NCBI GenBank assembly: GCA_965203615.1
Contig: OZ241900.1
Location: forward strand, 1,178,001-1,242,000
Source of the DNA: VXNE01 sp965203615
Lineage (GTDB): Bacteria; Pseudomonadota; Gammaproteobacteria; Pseudomonadales; Azotimanducaceae
DNA: 64,000 bases
Reading direction: 5' to 3'
Every line of letters begins with the position of its first letter. Within the stretch, counting starts at the first letter, position 1. The position numbers and the translations under genes were made by a program. Positions 43,797-53,529 of the stretch are shown here, in pieces. Below the pieces are notes generated by a model, which searched no databases, was not told the DNA's origin, and saw only the letters and a program-made list of their open reading frames with translations.

Positions 43797-46613
43797 TCAG
43801 GCCGCTTCGGCGTCCTCTTCCAGGACTACCGTACCGGCATCCCCGTCGATGGTGATCGTCTGGCCGTGCTGAATCCTGACGGTGCCGTTGCCGACGCCGA
43901 GCACGGCCGGAATGCCGTACTCGCGCGCGACGATGGAGCCGTGCGCGAGGATGCTGCCCATGTCGGTCACGAGTCCGACGGCATGCGCGAACAGTTGCGT
44001 CCAGGCGGGTGTCGTCAGCGGGCTGACGAGGATGGAGCCTGGCACCATCTTGTCGAAGTCGGCAGCGCCAAGCACCACGCTGGCGGGCGCCGTAACGCGT
44101 CCGGAACTGACCGGGAAGCCGCGCAACGTGTCGCTCGACTCGTCGTTCAGTATCTGCGTCTCCTTGAACGACACGCCCGGGTTGGCCCGTGCCTCGTCGG
44201 GAATCGTGCCCGGCGGATGGTGGCGCTTGCGTGCCTCGCGCAGTTCGCGCCGTTCTTCGGCAAGTTCGGCGAGTTCCGGCAGTGTCCGGCCATCGCGGCG
44301 GGCCTCGATGGCGTGCTTGAGTTCCTCGGTCACGAGGAAGTAGGCGTCATCGGGTTGGCGGAAAATGCCAGCCTCGACCATGCGCCGGCCCAGTTCCGCC
44401 ACCATCGGCCGCAGCACCGACCACGTGTAACCGAAATGGAACGCGACTTCCTCCCGGATATAGTTGTAGCGTCGCGCGAGCCACCAGCGATAGCGGAACT
44501 GCCAGTATTCGAGACCGTGCAGCAGTTCGCGAATCTCGGCGTGCTTCTCGACGCGCACGTTCGCCGCGCGCTGTTCCTGCTGCTTCGGATCGTAGTCGGG
44601 GTCCTGCACCATCGGCTTGAGCGACGCGAACAGTGCGGACGGGTCCTCCACCTGCGTCGGCTCGACAAAGTCCATGCTATAGCCCTGGTGGCCATACGCC
44701 GCGAGATACGCGTGGATGTCAGCAAGCACCTCACTGGCATCCTCGCGCTCCTCGAGCACCGCCATGAGAAACTTGACCGGCGTCACTATCACAACGTAGG
44801 CGAGTTCTTCGTTCGCCCGGATCTTCTTCGCAATCTCGAACAGGTCGGCGTTCGCCTGCATGGTCTTCGACTCGATCCCGGACAGGAACTGACCGCTGAT
44901 GAAGTGGTGATCCGGAAGCGTCTCCCGAAGGAAGCACTGGAACTGATCGTCGGTGGACTTCGCCACGCCGAACGAGTGGCTGGAGTTGCTCGTCCAGTAG
45001 TATCCCTCCTCGATGGCCATCTCGCGGATGCCCTCAAGAAGCGTCTCATCGGATGCGGTTGCCACGTCGACCTTCTTCCATTTCGCGCCAATGCCGATGA
45101 GTCGAGGCCGCGTCTCCGTATGCCACTCGCCGAGTTGGCGCTCGTTGAAATCCGTCTTCGTCGCGAACGCGTACGTCGGGTTTTTGCTCTCCGGCATGGT
45201 CACGGTGTGCGCGAGATCCGGATCGGCCTGGGCCGCGACCCATGCCTCGAACTCTTTCCGGTCCGCTTCCGGCAGTTCCGATGCGAACAGGGCCATGTCG
45301 TGACGCTCCTGCTTCGCGATGTCCTGCCGATGCCTCTCCCTTGCGAGCGTCGCATCGCGCTCGGCGGCCTCGATCGCCGCCTCCGACACCGCCTTCAGCT
45401 TTTCCTCTTCCTTTTCCGCCTTGCGCATGCGGTGAACCTGCGGAAAGTCGAAGCGCTGGAACGCGTAACCGTTCACGGACATGAACAGGGGTCCGCCGCC
45501 GACCATGATGCTGACGCCCTTGCGCGCGGACTCCAGCCCCTCGGTCAGATACAGTTCGTCGAACAGCGGACAGATCGGGTCCGGCATGTTCTCAACGATC
45601 TGACGCCGGCTCATGAATTGCGCCGGCGGGGGCGGCGTCCAGTCCAACTCAATGGGCTGCACCGGCAGGTTCGTGATCGGCCGAGATTGCAGGAGGAAAA
45701 GCTGACCGTCGGAGAACGCCCACTCGATGTCCTGCGGGAGGCCGTCGTAGAGCCCCTCGATCGCGAGCGCAGCCTCGGCCAGTTCCCGAAGCATCGCATC
45801 GGACAGCGAAGCAAGATCGCGTGAGTTCTCGTCGACGTCAGTCAGCACGACACCCTGCTCACCGTCGGACACGACCTGCTGCTCCTTCGGCCCGATTACG
45901 GTCTCCTTGGCTTCAAGCGAGGACTTGTCGACGATGTAGGTGTCCGGTGTGACCTGCCCGCTGACCACGGCTTCGCCGAGGCCGAAGCTCGCGTTGACGA
46001 TCATCTCGCTACGCTCGCCCGTCGCCGGGTTCGCGGTGAAAAGGATGCCCGAGACTTCGGACGGCACCATGATCTGCACGACGACCGCCATCGCCACGCT
46101 CGCCTGGTCGATACCGTTCTGGTGCCGGTAGCTGATGGCCTGCGGCGTCCACAGGGACGACCAGCACTTCCTGACGGCCTCGACGACCGCGTCGGCACCG
46201 CGCACGTTGAGATAGGTTTCCTGCTGCCCGGCAAACGAGAGTCCCGGCAGGTCCTCGGCGTTGGCCGACGAGCGCACGGCGAGCGCGGGGTCGCCATCGA
46301 GCGTTGCATGCGCGTCGCGCAGCGATGCGATGATCGCGTCAGACGGCGAGTGCTCATCGAACAGCCGCCGGATTTCCGCAGAGGCCCTCTCAAAGGAAAT
46401 ACCCCGCTCGACTATCTCGGGCCGGGCGAGTTCCAGTATGCGTTCCCCGAGCTCGTGGTCCGACACGAACGTGCGGTACGCGGCGGTCGTCACCTGGAAT
46501 CCTCCGGGTACCGAAAAGCCAGCCCGCGCCATCCGCGCAAGCGATCGTCCCTTGCCGCCGACGACCTCGAGGCCGTCGTCTTCCGTGTCGAGGGGGGTCG
46601 TGAAATCTACCAT
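43797..46613 (-). CDS. PEP-utilising enzyme / rifampicin phosphotransferase-like
   Basis: A 938-aa protein from ATG 46613 (GVDFTTPL-like start; upstream codons look non-coding). N-terminal PPDK_N/ATP-grasp domain (VGGKGRSLARMARAGFSVPGGFQVTTAAY; AVRSSANAEDLPGLSFAGQQETYLNV; GILFTANPATGERSEM), a large middle domain, and a C-terminal swivelling domain with the phosphohistidine motif GSILAHGSIVAREYGIPAVLGVG. This is the layout of rifampicin phosphotransferase and PEP synthase-like enzymes, slightly longer than RPH (about 870 aa) and lacking the TIM-barrel domain of PpsA. Probable reaction: ATP-dependent phosphoryl transfer to an unknown acceptor. Confidence 0.9.
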   Translation of the reverse strand: MVDFTTPLDTEDDGLEVVGGKGRSLARMARAGFSVPGGFQVTTAAYRTFVSDHELGERILELARPEIVERGISFERASAEIRRLFDEHSPSDAIIASLRDAHATLDGDPALAVRSSANAEDLPGLSFAGQQETYLNVRGADAVVEAVRKCWSSLWTPQAISYRHQNGIDQASVAMAVVVQIMVPSEVSGILFTANPATGERSEMIVNASFGLGEAVVSGQVTPDTYIVDKSSLEAKETVIGPKEQQVVSDGEQGVVLTDVDENSRDLASLSDAMLRELAEAALAIEGLYDGLPQDIEWAFSDGQLFLLQSRPITNLPVQPIELDWTPPPPAQFMSRRQIVENMPDPICPLFDELYLTEGLESARKGVSIMVGGGPLFMSVNGYAFQRFDFPQVHRMRKAEKEEEKLKAVSEAAIEAAERDATLARERHRQDIAKQERHDMALFASELPEADRKEFEAWVAAQADPDLAHTVTMPESKNPTYAFATKTDFNERQLGEWHTETRPRLIGIGAKWKKVDVATASDETLLEGIREMAIEEGYYWTSNSSHSFGVAKSTDDQFQCFLRETLPDHHFISGQFLSGIESKTMQANADLFEIAKKIRANEELAYVVIVTPVKFLMAVLEEREDASEVLADIHAYLAAYGHQGYSMDFVEPTQVEDPSALFASLKPMVQDPDYDPKQQEQRAANVRVEKHAEIRELLHGLEYWQFRYRWWLARRYNYIREEVAFHFGYTWSVLRPMVAELGRRMVEAGIFRQPDDAYFLVTEELKHAIEARRDGRTLPELAELAEERRELREARKRHHPPGTIPDEARANPGVSFKETQILNDESSDTLRGFPVSSGRVTAPASVVLGAADFDKMVPGSILVSPLTTPAWTQLFAHAVGLVTDMGSILAHGSIVAREYGIPAVLGVGNGTVRIQHGQTITIDGDAGTVVLEEDAEAA

Positions 46614-46935
46614 CTTGTCGTGACTACTCCGTCTGGTTTGCAGTGGCTCAAAATGCGCGGGTGTACCGTGCTGAACTGGTCGTTCGCCGGGATCTGGGAC
46701 CACGCGCGGGGTACCGACATTGCCAGGCCGTGCGCCACGAGGAGCGGCCTACGGCCGGGTCCGATATTCCGGGTCCCAAGCGCATGAGTCTGCATAAGCG
46801 CCTACGCCCAATCAAATTGGCCAGCGCACTTCTCACCCAAAAATCAAGGGGAAGACACGGCCTACGGCGACTGGCTCCATAGGCCCACATATCGAGCCAG
46901 ACGGAACGCACATCTTCTCGCCAGCGGCCTGAGAA
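46614..46935. other. Intergenic region, no gene seen
   Basis: 322 bp between the PEP-utilising enzyme and the first ADP-ribosylglycohydrolase, with overlapping short frames but no protein-like signal, no clear promoter and no repeat. Confidence 0.6.
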
Positions 46936-48567
46936 TCAGCTCCGAACGCCTGTCACCGGCGTCTCGTGGCCGCCGGCCATACACATCCCCTTGAACTCGT
47001 CGCCCGAGATCCTGCCCTCGAACTCCATGTCCATCTCGTAGTGTCCCTTGCTCACGCCGAACACGAACGACACCCTGTTGCCTTCCACCCGGACCCTGCG
47101 GATCTTCGAGACCTCGCCGGCGGAGACCATGTCCACCTGACCGGAAAAGTCCTCGTTGACCGTCAGGATGTGCCTGCCCCAGTTCAGGTCCAGCGTCCAT
47201 TTGCCGGGCAACTCCGCCGCAGCGTCGCCCGTGACCTGCGGAGACTGTTCTTCCTCCTCCTCCGGTTCGGGCGCCGCCAGCATTGCGTCGGCGACACGAT
47301 GTGTACGTTCGGCCAGCTCCGAGATCCGGTTGTCGTTGCAGTCGCGGACGCAGGACATGACCCGGTCGCCCAACACGCCGATCCACTTCTCCGGCAGAGC
47401 GTCCGCCCCGAATTTCGCGCCGAGGATCGAACCCACCGTCGCGCCGGTGCAGTCCGTGTCCCAGCCGCCGCGCACCGTGACCACGATGCCGTTCTCGAAG
47501 TCGTTCGCGCCGAAGAAAAGGCCCATGACGACGAGCGCCGCATTGTTGATCGTGTGAACGCCGTGGTAGTGCCCGTACTTCTCGCTGATGCGTTCCCAGA
47601 CGCTCTCCCAGTCGGGCAGTTCGCGGCACCAGCCAACCGTGTCGTGCACGGCCTCCGCGAGCCGGCACCTGGCGGGAATCTCCGACAGTCCGAGCCTGAC
47701 GATCTCCTCGACGTCATCGGTCACGAAAGAGGCCGCCAGCATCGCGGCCATCAGCATCTCGCCGTAAATCCCGTTCTTGACGTGGGAAATGCTCGCGTCG
47801 CGGTATGCCAGTTCCGCCGCCTTTTCGGGCCATCCCGGCGACACGTAGCCGAAGATGTCCGCACGAATCTGCGCGCCGATCCACTCGCGAAACGGGTTCC
47901 GCCAGTTTGCCGACTCCGGCGGCCACAGGCGATTGACAAAGTTCCGGTAGGCGACCGATTCGGCCGTGTAGACGAGTTGGTACGGAAGGCGGTTCAGCCA
48001 CGCATTCGCCATGTTGCGCGACGTGAGCTCCGCCCCGTGGTCCTCCAGTGCGAGCAGGCCCAGGATCGGATAGTCCATGTCGTCGTCGCGGGCCATGAAC
48101 TCGATGTTGTCCCGGGTGCTCGTCTTCAGGCCCGGACTGATCGAGCCCTCGGTGTAGGGGATGTAGTCGTCGAGGGGCAGTGCGCCCGCCGATTCGAGGT
48201 ACTGGTCGATGCGCTCCCGGGGCCAGCCTTCCACGGGCTTGCCCAGCGAGCAGCCCGCAGCCCGGCCGAGCCAGGCCCCGTAGATGCGGTCGCGGACCGC
48301 TTCGTCGGAAAGATCCAGGTCCATGCGCCTCGGACCGTCCGGCCGCAGCGCGCGGATACCCTCGAGATCGGACGGTTCCTCGTAGGGAAAAGACGACTCG
48401 GGTTCCAGCGCCTCGAGTTCGTCGTACAGGTCCGCGAAGACGGCACTGTCCCTCGGCTCCTCGTCAAGCGCTTTCTCGACGCGGGCTTCCAACGCCGCAA
48501 CGTCGCATCCTTCCTCGCGCCGCTGCACCAGTTCCGATTGAATGAGCTGCCGTTCGATCGTGTCCAT
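46936..48567 (-). CDS. ADP-ribosylglycohydrolase family protein with C-terminal extension (copy A)
   Basis: About 543 aa from ATG 48567; GTG 48588 would add 7 residues. The ARH core has AWLGRAAGCSLGKPVEGW, the magnesium-binding acidic motif MARDDDMDYPILGL, and GWDTDCTGATVGSILGAKFG with the second metal-binding aspartates. These hydrolases remove ADP-ribose from proteins or nucleic acids. After the core comes a PEPEEEEEQ linker and an about 85-residue beta-rich domain (GKWTLDLNWGRHILTVNEDFSGQVDMV; VSFVFGVSKGHYEMDMEFEGRISGDEFKG), not seen in copy B and lipocalin- or calycin-like in look. Confidence 0.9.
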   Translation of the reverse strand: MDTIERQLIQSELVQRREEGCDVAALEARVEKALDEEPRDSAVFADLYDELEALEPESSFPYEEPSDLEGIRALRPDGPRRMDLDLSDEAVRDRIYGAWLGRAAGCSLGKPVEGWPRERIDQYLESAGALPLDDYIPYTEGSISPGLKTSTRDNIEFMARDDDMDYPILGLLALEDHGAELTSRNMANAWLNRLPYQLVYTAESVAYRNFVNRLWPPESANWRNPFREWIGAQIRADIFGYVSPGWPEKAAELAYRDASISHVKNGIYGEMLMAAMLAASFVTDDVEEIVRLGLSEIPARCRLAEAVHDTVGWCRELPDWESVWERISEKYGHYHGVHTINNAALVVMGLFFGANDFENGIVVTVRGGWDTDCTGATVGSILGAKFGADALPEKWIGVLGDRVMSCVRDCNDNRISELAERTHRVADAMLAAPEPEEEEEQSPQVTGDAAAELPGKWTLDLNWGRHILTVNEDFSGQVDMVSAGEVSKIRRVRVEGNRVSFVFGVSKGHYEMDMEFEGRISGDEFKGMCMAGGHETPVTGVRS

Positions 48568-48721
48568 GGATTCCGTTTCCTGATTCACCGCTGGTTTTTG
48601 CAGCGCGCGATTCTAGTACGGTTCCAAGGACCGCCTAAGCCTCCCTATCGGGATTGTTCCCCAATCTGCTTGTGTGCCGCCGGTTGCGGAAACTCAACCG
48701 GCGCGTCCGACTCCGGACCCT

Positions 48722-50029
48722 CTACTCCGCATCCTGAAGCAACATAGCGGTGGCGACGCGGTGCGTCCGCTCGGCCAGTTCCGAGATCCGGTTGTCGTTG
48801 CAGTCGCGCACGCAGGACATGAGCCGGTCATTGAGGACGCCGACCCACTTCTCCGGCAAGGCGTCCGCCCCGAACTTCGAGCCGAGGATCGACCCGACCG
48901 TCGCTCCGGTGCAGTCCGTGTCCCAGCCGCCCCGCACGGTGACCACGATGCCCTTCTCATAGTCGTTGGCGCCGAAGAAGAGGCCCATGATGACGAGTGC
49001 CGCGTTGTTGATCGTGTGCACCCGGTGGTAGTGGCCGTATTTCTCGGCTATCCGCTCCCAGACGGCTTCCCAGTCGGATGATTCGCGGCACCAGCCCGCC
49101 GTATCGTGGACCGCTTCCGCGAGCCGGCAGTTCGCCGGAATCTCCGAGAGCCCGATCCTGATGATCTCTTCGATGTCGCTGGTCACGAAGGAAGCCGCCA
49201 GCATGGCAGCCATGAACATCTCGCCGTATATGCCGTTCTTGACGTGGGAGATGCTCGCATCGTGGAACGCCAGCTCCGCCGCTTTCTCCGGCCATCCCGG
49301 CGCCACGTAGCCGAATATATCCGCGCGAATCTGCGCGCCGATCCATTCGCGATAGGGATTGCGCCAGGCCGCCGATTCCGGGGGCCAGCGAAGCGTGACG
49401 AAGTTCCGGTACGCGACTCTCTCGGCCGTATAGAGGAAATGGAACGGCATCCGGTCGAGCCAGGTGTTCGCCATGTCGCGCGCCGTGAGGTCCGCCCCGT
49501 GCCGCTCCAGCGCGAGCAGACCGAGGATCGGGTAATCCATGTCGTCGTCCCGGGCCATGCAGTCGAAGTTGCCCAGCGTGCTGGTTTTCAGGCGCGGATG
49601 GATCGCGCCCTCGGTGTAGGGAATGTAGTTGTCGAGCGGCAACGCGCCGGCCGATTCGAGGTACTTGTCGATGCGCTCCCGGAGCCAGCCTTCAACCGGT
49701 TTGCCAAGCTGGCACCCGGCCGCCCGCCCGAGCCAGGCCCCCAGGATGCGGTCGCGAAGGGCGTCATCCGACAGACTCAGGTCCATGCGCCTCGGCCCAT
49801 CCGGCCGAAGTGCGCGGATCCCTTCGAGATCGGACGGTTCTTCGAAGGGGAACGACGGTTCGGGGGAGAGGGATTCGAGCGCGTCGTAGAGCTCTACGAG
49901 AACGGCATCGTCCGTTGACTCGTCTGCAAGCGCCTCTTCCACGCGCGGCTCGAACGCCGCCACGTCGCACCCCTCCTCCCGGAGCTGCACCAGTTCCGCC
50001 ATAATGCACTGCCGTTCGAAACTATCCAT
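48722..50029 (-). CDS. ADP-ribosylglycohydrolase family protein (copy B)
   Basis: A 435-aa protein from ATG 50029 with GGAGGAAG before it. It carries the same core as copy A (AWLGRAAGCQLGKPVEGW; MARDDDMDYPILGL; GWDTDCTGATVGSILGSKFG), and nearly the same N-terminal coiled region (CDVAAFEPRVEEAL). The two are clear tandem paralogs, about 80% alike over the core, but this one ends just after the core. The N-terminal 90 residues ahead of the enzyme domain are also shared and unrecognised. Confidence 0.93.
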   Translation of the reverse strand: MDSFERQCIMAELVQLREEGCDVAAFEPRVEEALADESTDDAVLVELYDALESLSPEPSFPFEEPSDLEGIRALRPDGPRRMDLSLSDDALRDRILGAWLGRAAGCQLGKPVEGWLRERIDKYLESAGALPLDNYIPYTEGAIHPRLKTSTLGNFDCMARDDDMDYPILGLLALERHGADLTARDMANTWLDRMPFHFLYTAERVAYRNFVTLRWPPESAAWRNPYREWIGAQIRADIFGYVAPGWPEKAAELAFHDASISHVKNGIYGEMFMAAMLAASFVTSDIEEIIRIGLSEIPANCRLAEAVHDTAGWCRESSDWEAVWERIAEKYGHYHRVHTINNAALVIMGLFFGANDYEKGIVVTVRGGWDTDCTGATVGSILGSKFGADALPEKWVGVLNDRLMSCVRDCNDNRISELAERTHRVATAMLLQDAE

Positions 50030-50187
50030 CTTTTTCTTCCTCCCTGCGTCCGATCCGCCGCCCGTTTCGCGGGTAGATTGTATTACGGTTCCGTCGCAAG
50101 ACAGGAGACGAAACCTGGGTGCACAATGCCCATCTGAGAGTGAGGACCTGACCCCAGCGGAATCACAACTGGTAGCGAGGCCATCCG

Positions 50188-52278
50188 ATGACACGCGTAT
50201 TGGTTTGCCCACCCGAACACTTCGGCGTCGAGTACGTCATCAACCCCTGGATGGCCGGCAATGTCGGGGCGGTCTCGCCGCTCACCGCACGCCGCCAGTG
50301 GGATGCGCTCGTGCGTATTCTCGAAGATCACGCCAACGTCTCGAGCATCGAGCCCGCGTCGGGACTTCCCGACATGTGTTTCGCCGCCAACGGCGGATTC
50401 GTGCTCGACGGCACCTTTGTGCCGGCCGCCTTCAGTGTCGCACAGCGGGAGCCGGAGTCGCCCCTCTATACGCACTGGGCAGCGTGCGCGGGCCTTGAGA
50501 TCGCCGACTTCGATCCGGACGTCGCTTTCGAAGGAGAAGGCGACGCGCTGTGGTGGCCGCAACCGGACTCCGAACCGCTGGTCTGGGCCGGCTACGGCGT
50601 ACGCACCGGTCTTGAAGCCCATCGGGCGCTCTCCGAGCGGCTGCGCGTCCGCATTGTTTCGCTCAAGCTCGTGGACCAGCGGTTCTACCATCTCGACACC
50701 TGCTTCGTGCCGCTGCCTGGTGGCCGCATCATCTACTACCCACCCGCGTTCGATGCCGATTCGCGTCTCATGATCGGGTCGCTGGTCCCCGCCGTAAAAC
50801 GCCTTGCCGTTGGTGATACCGACGCCTTCGGGTTCGCCTGCAACGCCGTGCGGATGGGACGGACACTGATCACCAGCTACGCAAGCGCAGAATTGCGAAG
50901 CGGCCTCGAAGCGTGGGGATTTGAAGTCATCGTCACGCCGCTTACCGAGTTCATCAAGGCCGGCGGTGCGGCCAAGTGCCTGACCCTGGTACTCGATCAG
51001 GACGTACCGTCCGGCTTCTCGCAGCGCGCGGCCGTCGCGTCCCCGATCCGCTCCCTTTCAGTCGAGATGGAGGGTCACCTGCTCGACGAAGGCCTCATGA
51101 CGCATGCGTTCGATGCCGTCAATCGGGCCGGCAGCAGCTTCCGCCTGGAGCGGTTTCGCGCCGGCGAGCGCGGCGACCAGACGAGCCGCGTGCGGTTCGC
51201 GGTGAGTGCCCCCAACCAGGTACGCCTCGATCAGACCCTGGAACTTCTGCGACCGATCGGTGCGGCTGTGGCCGAAGAACAAGACGCCGCCGCTCTCGCC
51301 GTGGTGGAACAAGACGGCGTCGCCCCCGAAGACTTCCATTGCTCGACGATCTACCCGACCGACGTGCGCGTCGGCGACACGTGGGTGCGCGTCGAACACC
51401 AGCGCATGGATGCCGCGATCGTCGTCGACGGCTCCAGCGGCGAGCCTTCGGCCCGCTGCACGTTGATGCGCGACCTGATGCGCGGCGACAACGTCGTTTG
51501 CGGCGAAGGTGGGGTTCGGTTGCACATGCCGGACCCAAGCCGCGATCAGGGCGAGTTCGCGTTCATGTCGTCGCAGGTGACGACCGAGCGCCGGGCGGAA
51601 GTCCAGATCGAAGAACTCGCGTTCGAAATCCGCCGCATCCGCGCCCGTGACGGCCGCATCGTGGTGGTCGCCGGTCCGGTCGTGATCCATACCGGAGGCG
51701 GTCCACACCTCGCCGCACTCATTCGTGGCGGTTACGTGCAGGCATTGCTCACCGGCAATGCGTTGCCCGTGCACGATCTCGAGACCAACCTGTTCGGCAC
51801 GTCCCTCGGCGTCGACCTCAACCGCGGCACCGGCGTGCAGGGCGGCCACCGCCACCATCTCAACACCATCAACCGCATACGCGCGGCAGGTTCCATCGCC
51901 CGGGCAGTCGAAGACGGGATCATTACCGGCGGCGTCATGTATGAGTGCGTGAAGGCGGGCGTGCCCTACTCGCTCGCAGGCTCCATCCGGGACGACGGTC
52001 CCCTGCCCGATACCGAAATGGACCTGGTCGCCGCCCAGGCGTCCTACGCGCGGCTGATCGAGGGCGCGGACCTCATCCTGATGCTGTCCTCGATGCTACA
52101 CGCCATCGGCACCGGGAATATGACGCCCGCCGGCGTGCGCCTCGTTTGCGTGGACATCAATCCCGCAGTAGCCACCAAGCTGACGGATCGCGGCAGCGTC
52201 GAGTCGACCGGGATCGTGACCGATGTGGGGCTGTTCCTCAATCTGCTGGCACGCAGCGTGCTTCGCGACACGGCATAG
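50188..52278 (+). CDS. argZ: Bifunctional arginine dihydrolase/ornithine cyclodeaminase (ArgZ/AgrE type)
   Basis: A 696-aa protein from ATG 50188 with a GAGG ribosome site. The N-terminal half is a guanidine-modifying (amidinotransferase-fold) domain: PDMCFAANGGFVLDG, the catalytic His168 in FYHLDTCFVPL and the nucleophilic Cys264 in GGAAKCLTLVLD. The C-terminal half is the LOR/SDH bifunctional domain with NAD-binding VVAGPVVIHTGGG and LFGTSLGVDLNRGTGVQGGHRHHL. This matches cyanobacterial ArgZ and AgrE in length (about 700 aa) and in both domains. Expected: arginine to ornithine plus ammonia and CO2, then ornithine to proline. Outside cyanobacteria such fusions are less studied. Confidence 0.88.
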   Translation: MTRVLVCPPEHFGVEYVINPWMAGNVGAVSPLTARRQWDALVRILEDHANVSSIEPASGLPDMCFAANGGFVLDGTFVPAAFSVAQREPESPLYTHWAACAGLEIADFDPDVAFEGEGDALWWPQPDSEPLVWAGYGVRTGLEAHRALSERLRVRIVSLKLVDQRFYHLDTCFVPLPGGRIIYYPPAFDADSRLMIGSLVPAVKRLAVGDTDAFGFACNAVRMGRTLITSYASAELRSGLEAWGFEVIVTPLTEFIKAGGAAKCLTLVLDQDVPSGFSQRAAVASPIRSLSVEMEGHLLDEGLMTHAFDAVNRAGSSFRLERFRAGERGDQTSRVRFAVSAPNQVRLDQTLELLRPIGAAVAEEQDAAALAVVEQDGVAPEDFHCSTIYPTDVRVGDTWVRVEHQRMDAAIVVDGSSGEPSARCTLMRDLMRGDNVVCGEGGVRLHMPDPSRDQGEFAFMSSQVTTERRAEVQIEELAFEIRRIRARDGRIVVVAGPVVIHTGGGPHLAALIRGGYVQALLTGNALPVHDLETNLFGTSLGVDLNRGTGVQGGHRHHLNTINRIRAAGSIARAVEDGIITGGVMYECVKAGVPYSLAGSIRDDGPLPDTEMDLVAAQASYARLIEGADLILMLSSMLHAIGTGNMTPAGVRLVCVDINPAVATKLTDRGSVESTGIVTDVGLFLNLLARSVLRDTA

Positions 52279-52390
52279 CGCGCCTGTTCCGCCGGTTGCG
52301 CTTCAGGTGTCCTGCTAGCCGGGCCGTGCGAAAACGACCCGTGCCTCTGCCGCGCCGATCACGACGAACTGCCGATGCGGATGATTGACG

Positions 52391-52480
52391 TCAGGGGATC
52401 AACGTCAGGATGAAGAAGCCCGCCACGAGGGCGAGGCTCAGAACGCTTTGCCAGTCCAGACGTACGGAAAGGATGTTCAT
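52391..52480 (-). CDS. Possible 29-aa single-pass membrane peptide
   Basis: Minus-strand ATG at 52480 gives MNILSVRLDWQS followed by a hydrophobic helix (VLSLALVAGFFILTLIP) and a stop. It is too short for usual gene finding, and no good ribosome site is seen, but the composition is typical of bacterial small membrane proteins. It lies downstream of the YeiH-type exporter gene on the same strand (64-bp gap). Could equally be chance. Confidence 0.3.
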   Translation of the reverse strand: MNILSVRLDWQSVLSLALVAGFFILTLIP

Positions 52481-52544
52481 GGCGGCGGACATTATCGAAG
52501 TCGAAAGCGCGGATGAAGGAACCGTTGTCTCTAACAATATGCCA

Positions 52545-53498
52545 CTACCAGGACAACGCGGCGATCAGCGTGACCGGCAGCAGGATGCACCATAGCGAGA
52601 TGCTCAGCCAGATGGCCCGGCCGTTCAGCGACGCGATCGTGGATCGCCGGATCTCCATGCCGATGAAAAACAGCGCGACGATGAGCAGGAAGCGACTTGC
52701 CGCCTTCGTCAGCCCGATGATCTCGACTGGCGGCTGCAGCAGACTTCCCGCCAGGGAGGCGGCCACGAAGAGCACGAGGAATCCCGGTATCCGCAGCCGG
52801 GTTTCTGTTCGCCGCAGCAGGATTCCCGCCAGCAGAGCGACCGGAATGAGCAGCAGCGTTCTGACCAGCTTGACCGTCGTCGCGACCTCGAGCGCCCGAT
52901 CGCCGAAAATCGCCGCCGCCCCGACCACCGAACTCGTATCGTGGATGGCGAGCGCCACCCAGACTCCGAACTGATCCTGCGTCATGCCGAGGTATTGGCC
53001 GACCCACGGCAAAAGGAGGATCGCGATGGCGTTCAGGATGAACACGATGCCGATGCAGATCGCCACCGACGCCGGCCGCGCGTGGATGATCGGGGCGAGA
53101 GTCACGATCGCCGTGCCGCCGCAGATGGCCGTTCCGGTACTCAACAGCCGGGACTGATCCTCATCCACTCTCATCAGCCGGCCGACAACGAGGCCAACAA
53201 TCAGGGTGCACGCGACAAAAGCGATGACCAGGCCGGAATAATCGCGACTGGTCTCCCAAAGCGCCTGGACGTTCAGGGTGAACCCCAGGCAGACGATTGC
53301 GGCTTTCAGGCATAGCTGGCCGGTGCGGGTGACCTGTGTCGGGACATTGAGGCCCAGCGCCAGACTCATCGTCGTGCCGACAAGCAGCGCCAGCGCCGGG
53401 TGACCCACCCACAGGGCCCCCGCAAAGGCGACCAGCGCCACTCCGTACTTGGTACGGTCCGGACCCGCGAGGAAGGACAGTCTGCTCATGACGCGCAT
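52545..53498 (-). CDS. Putative sulfate exporter family transporter (YeiH/UPF0324)
   Basis: A 317-aa membrane protein from ATG 53498, preceded by AAGGCGGGG. About ten hydrophobic segments, with family hallmarks ALGLNVPTQVTRTGQLCLKAAIVCLGFTLN, LSTGTAICGGTAIVTLAPII and VALAIHDTSSVVGAAAIFG. The YeiH family is annotated as sulfate/taurine-related exporter in some species, without firm proof. With two PAPS-using sulfotransferases in the window, sulfate handling would be consistent but not demonstrated. Confidence 0.92.
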   Translation of the reverse strand: MRVMSRLSFLAGPDRTKYGVALVAFAGALWVGHPALALLVGTTMSLALGLNVPTQVTRTGQLCLKAAIVCLGFTLNVQALWETSRDYSGLVIAFVACTLIVGLVVGRLMRVDEDQSRLLSTGTAICGGTAIVTLAPIIHARPASVAICIGIVFILNAIAILLLPWVGQYLGMTQDQFGVWVALAIHDTSSVVGAAAIFGDRALEVATTVKLVRTLLLIPVALLAGILLRRTETRLRIPGFLVLFVAASLAGSLLQPPVEIIGLTKAASRFLLIVALFFIGMEIRRSTIASLNGRAIWLSISLWCILLPVTLIAALSW

Positions 53499-53529
53499 CA
53501 CCCCGCCTTTCGTTCGACCCTGGAGGCGG

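Noticed and set aside
43866..45824. 652-aa plus-strand ORF opposite the PEP-utilising enzyme
   Set aside because: Antisense shadow: rich in R/H/L/V with no motifs, while the opposite strand encodes all domains of a known family.
46966..48747. 593-aa plus-strand ORF opposite the ADP-ribosylglycohydrolase
   Set aside because: Same reason; the minus-strand protein carries the ARH signatures and a paralog next door confirms the frame.
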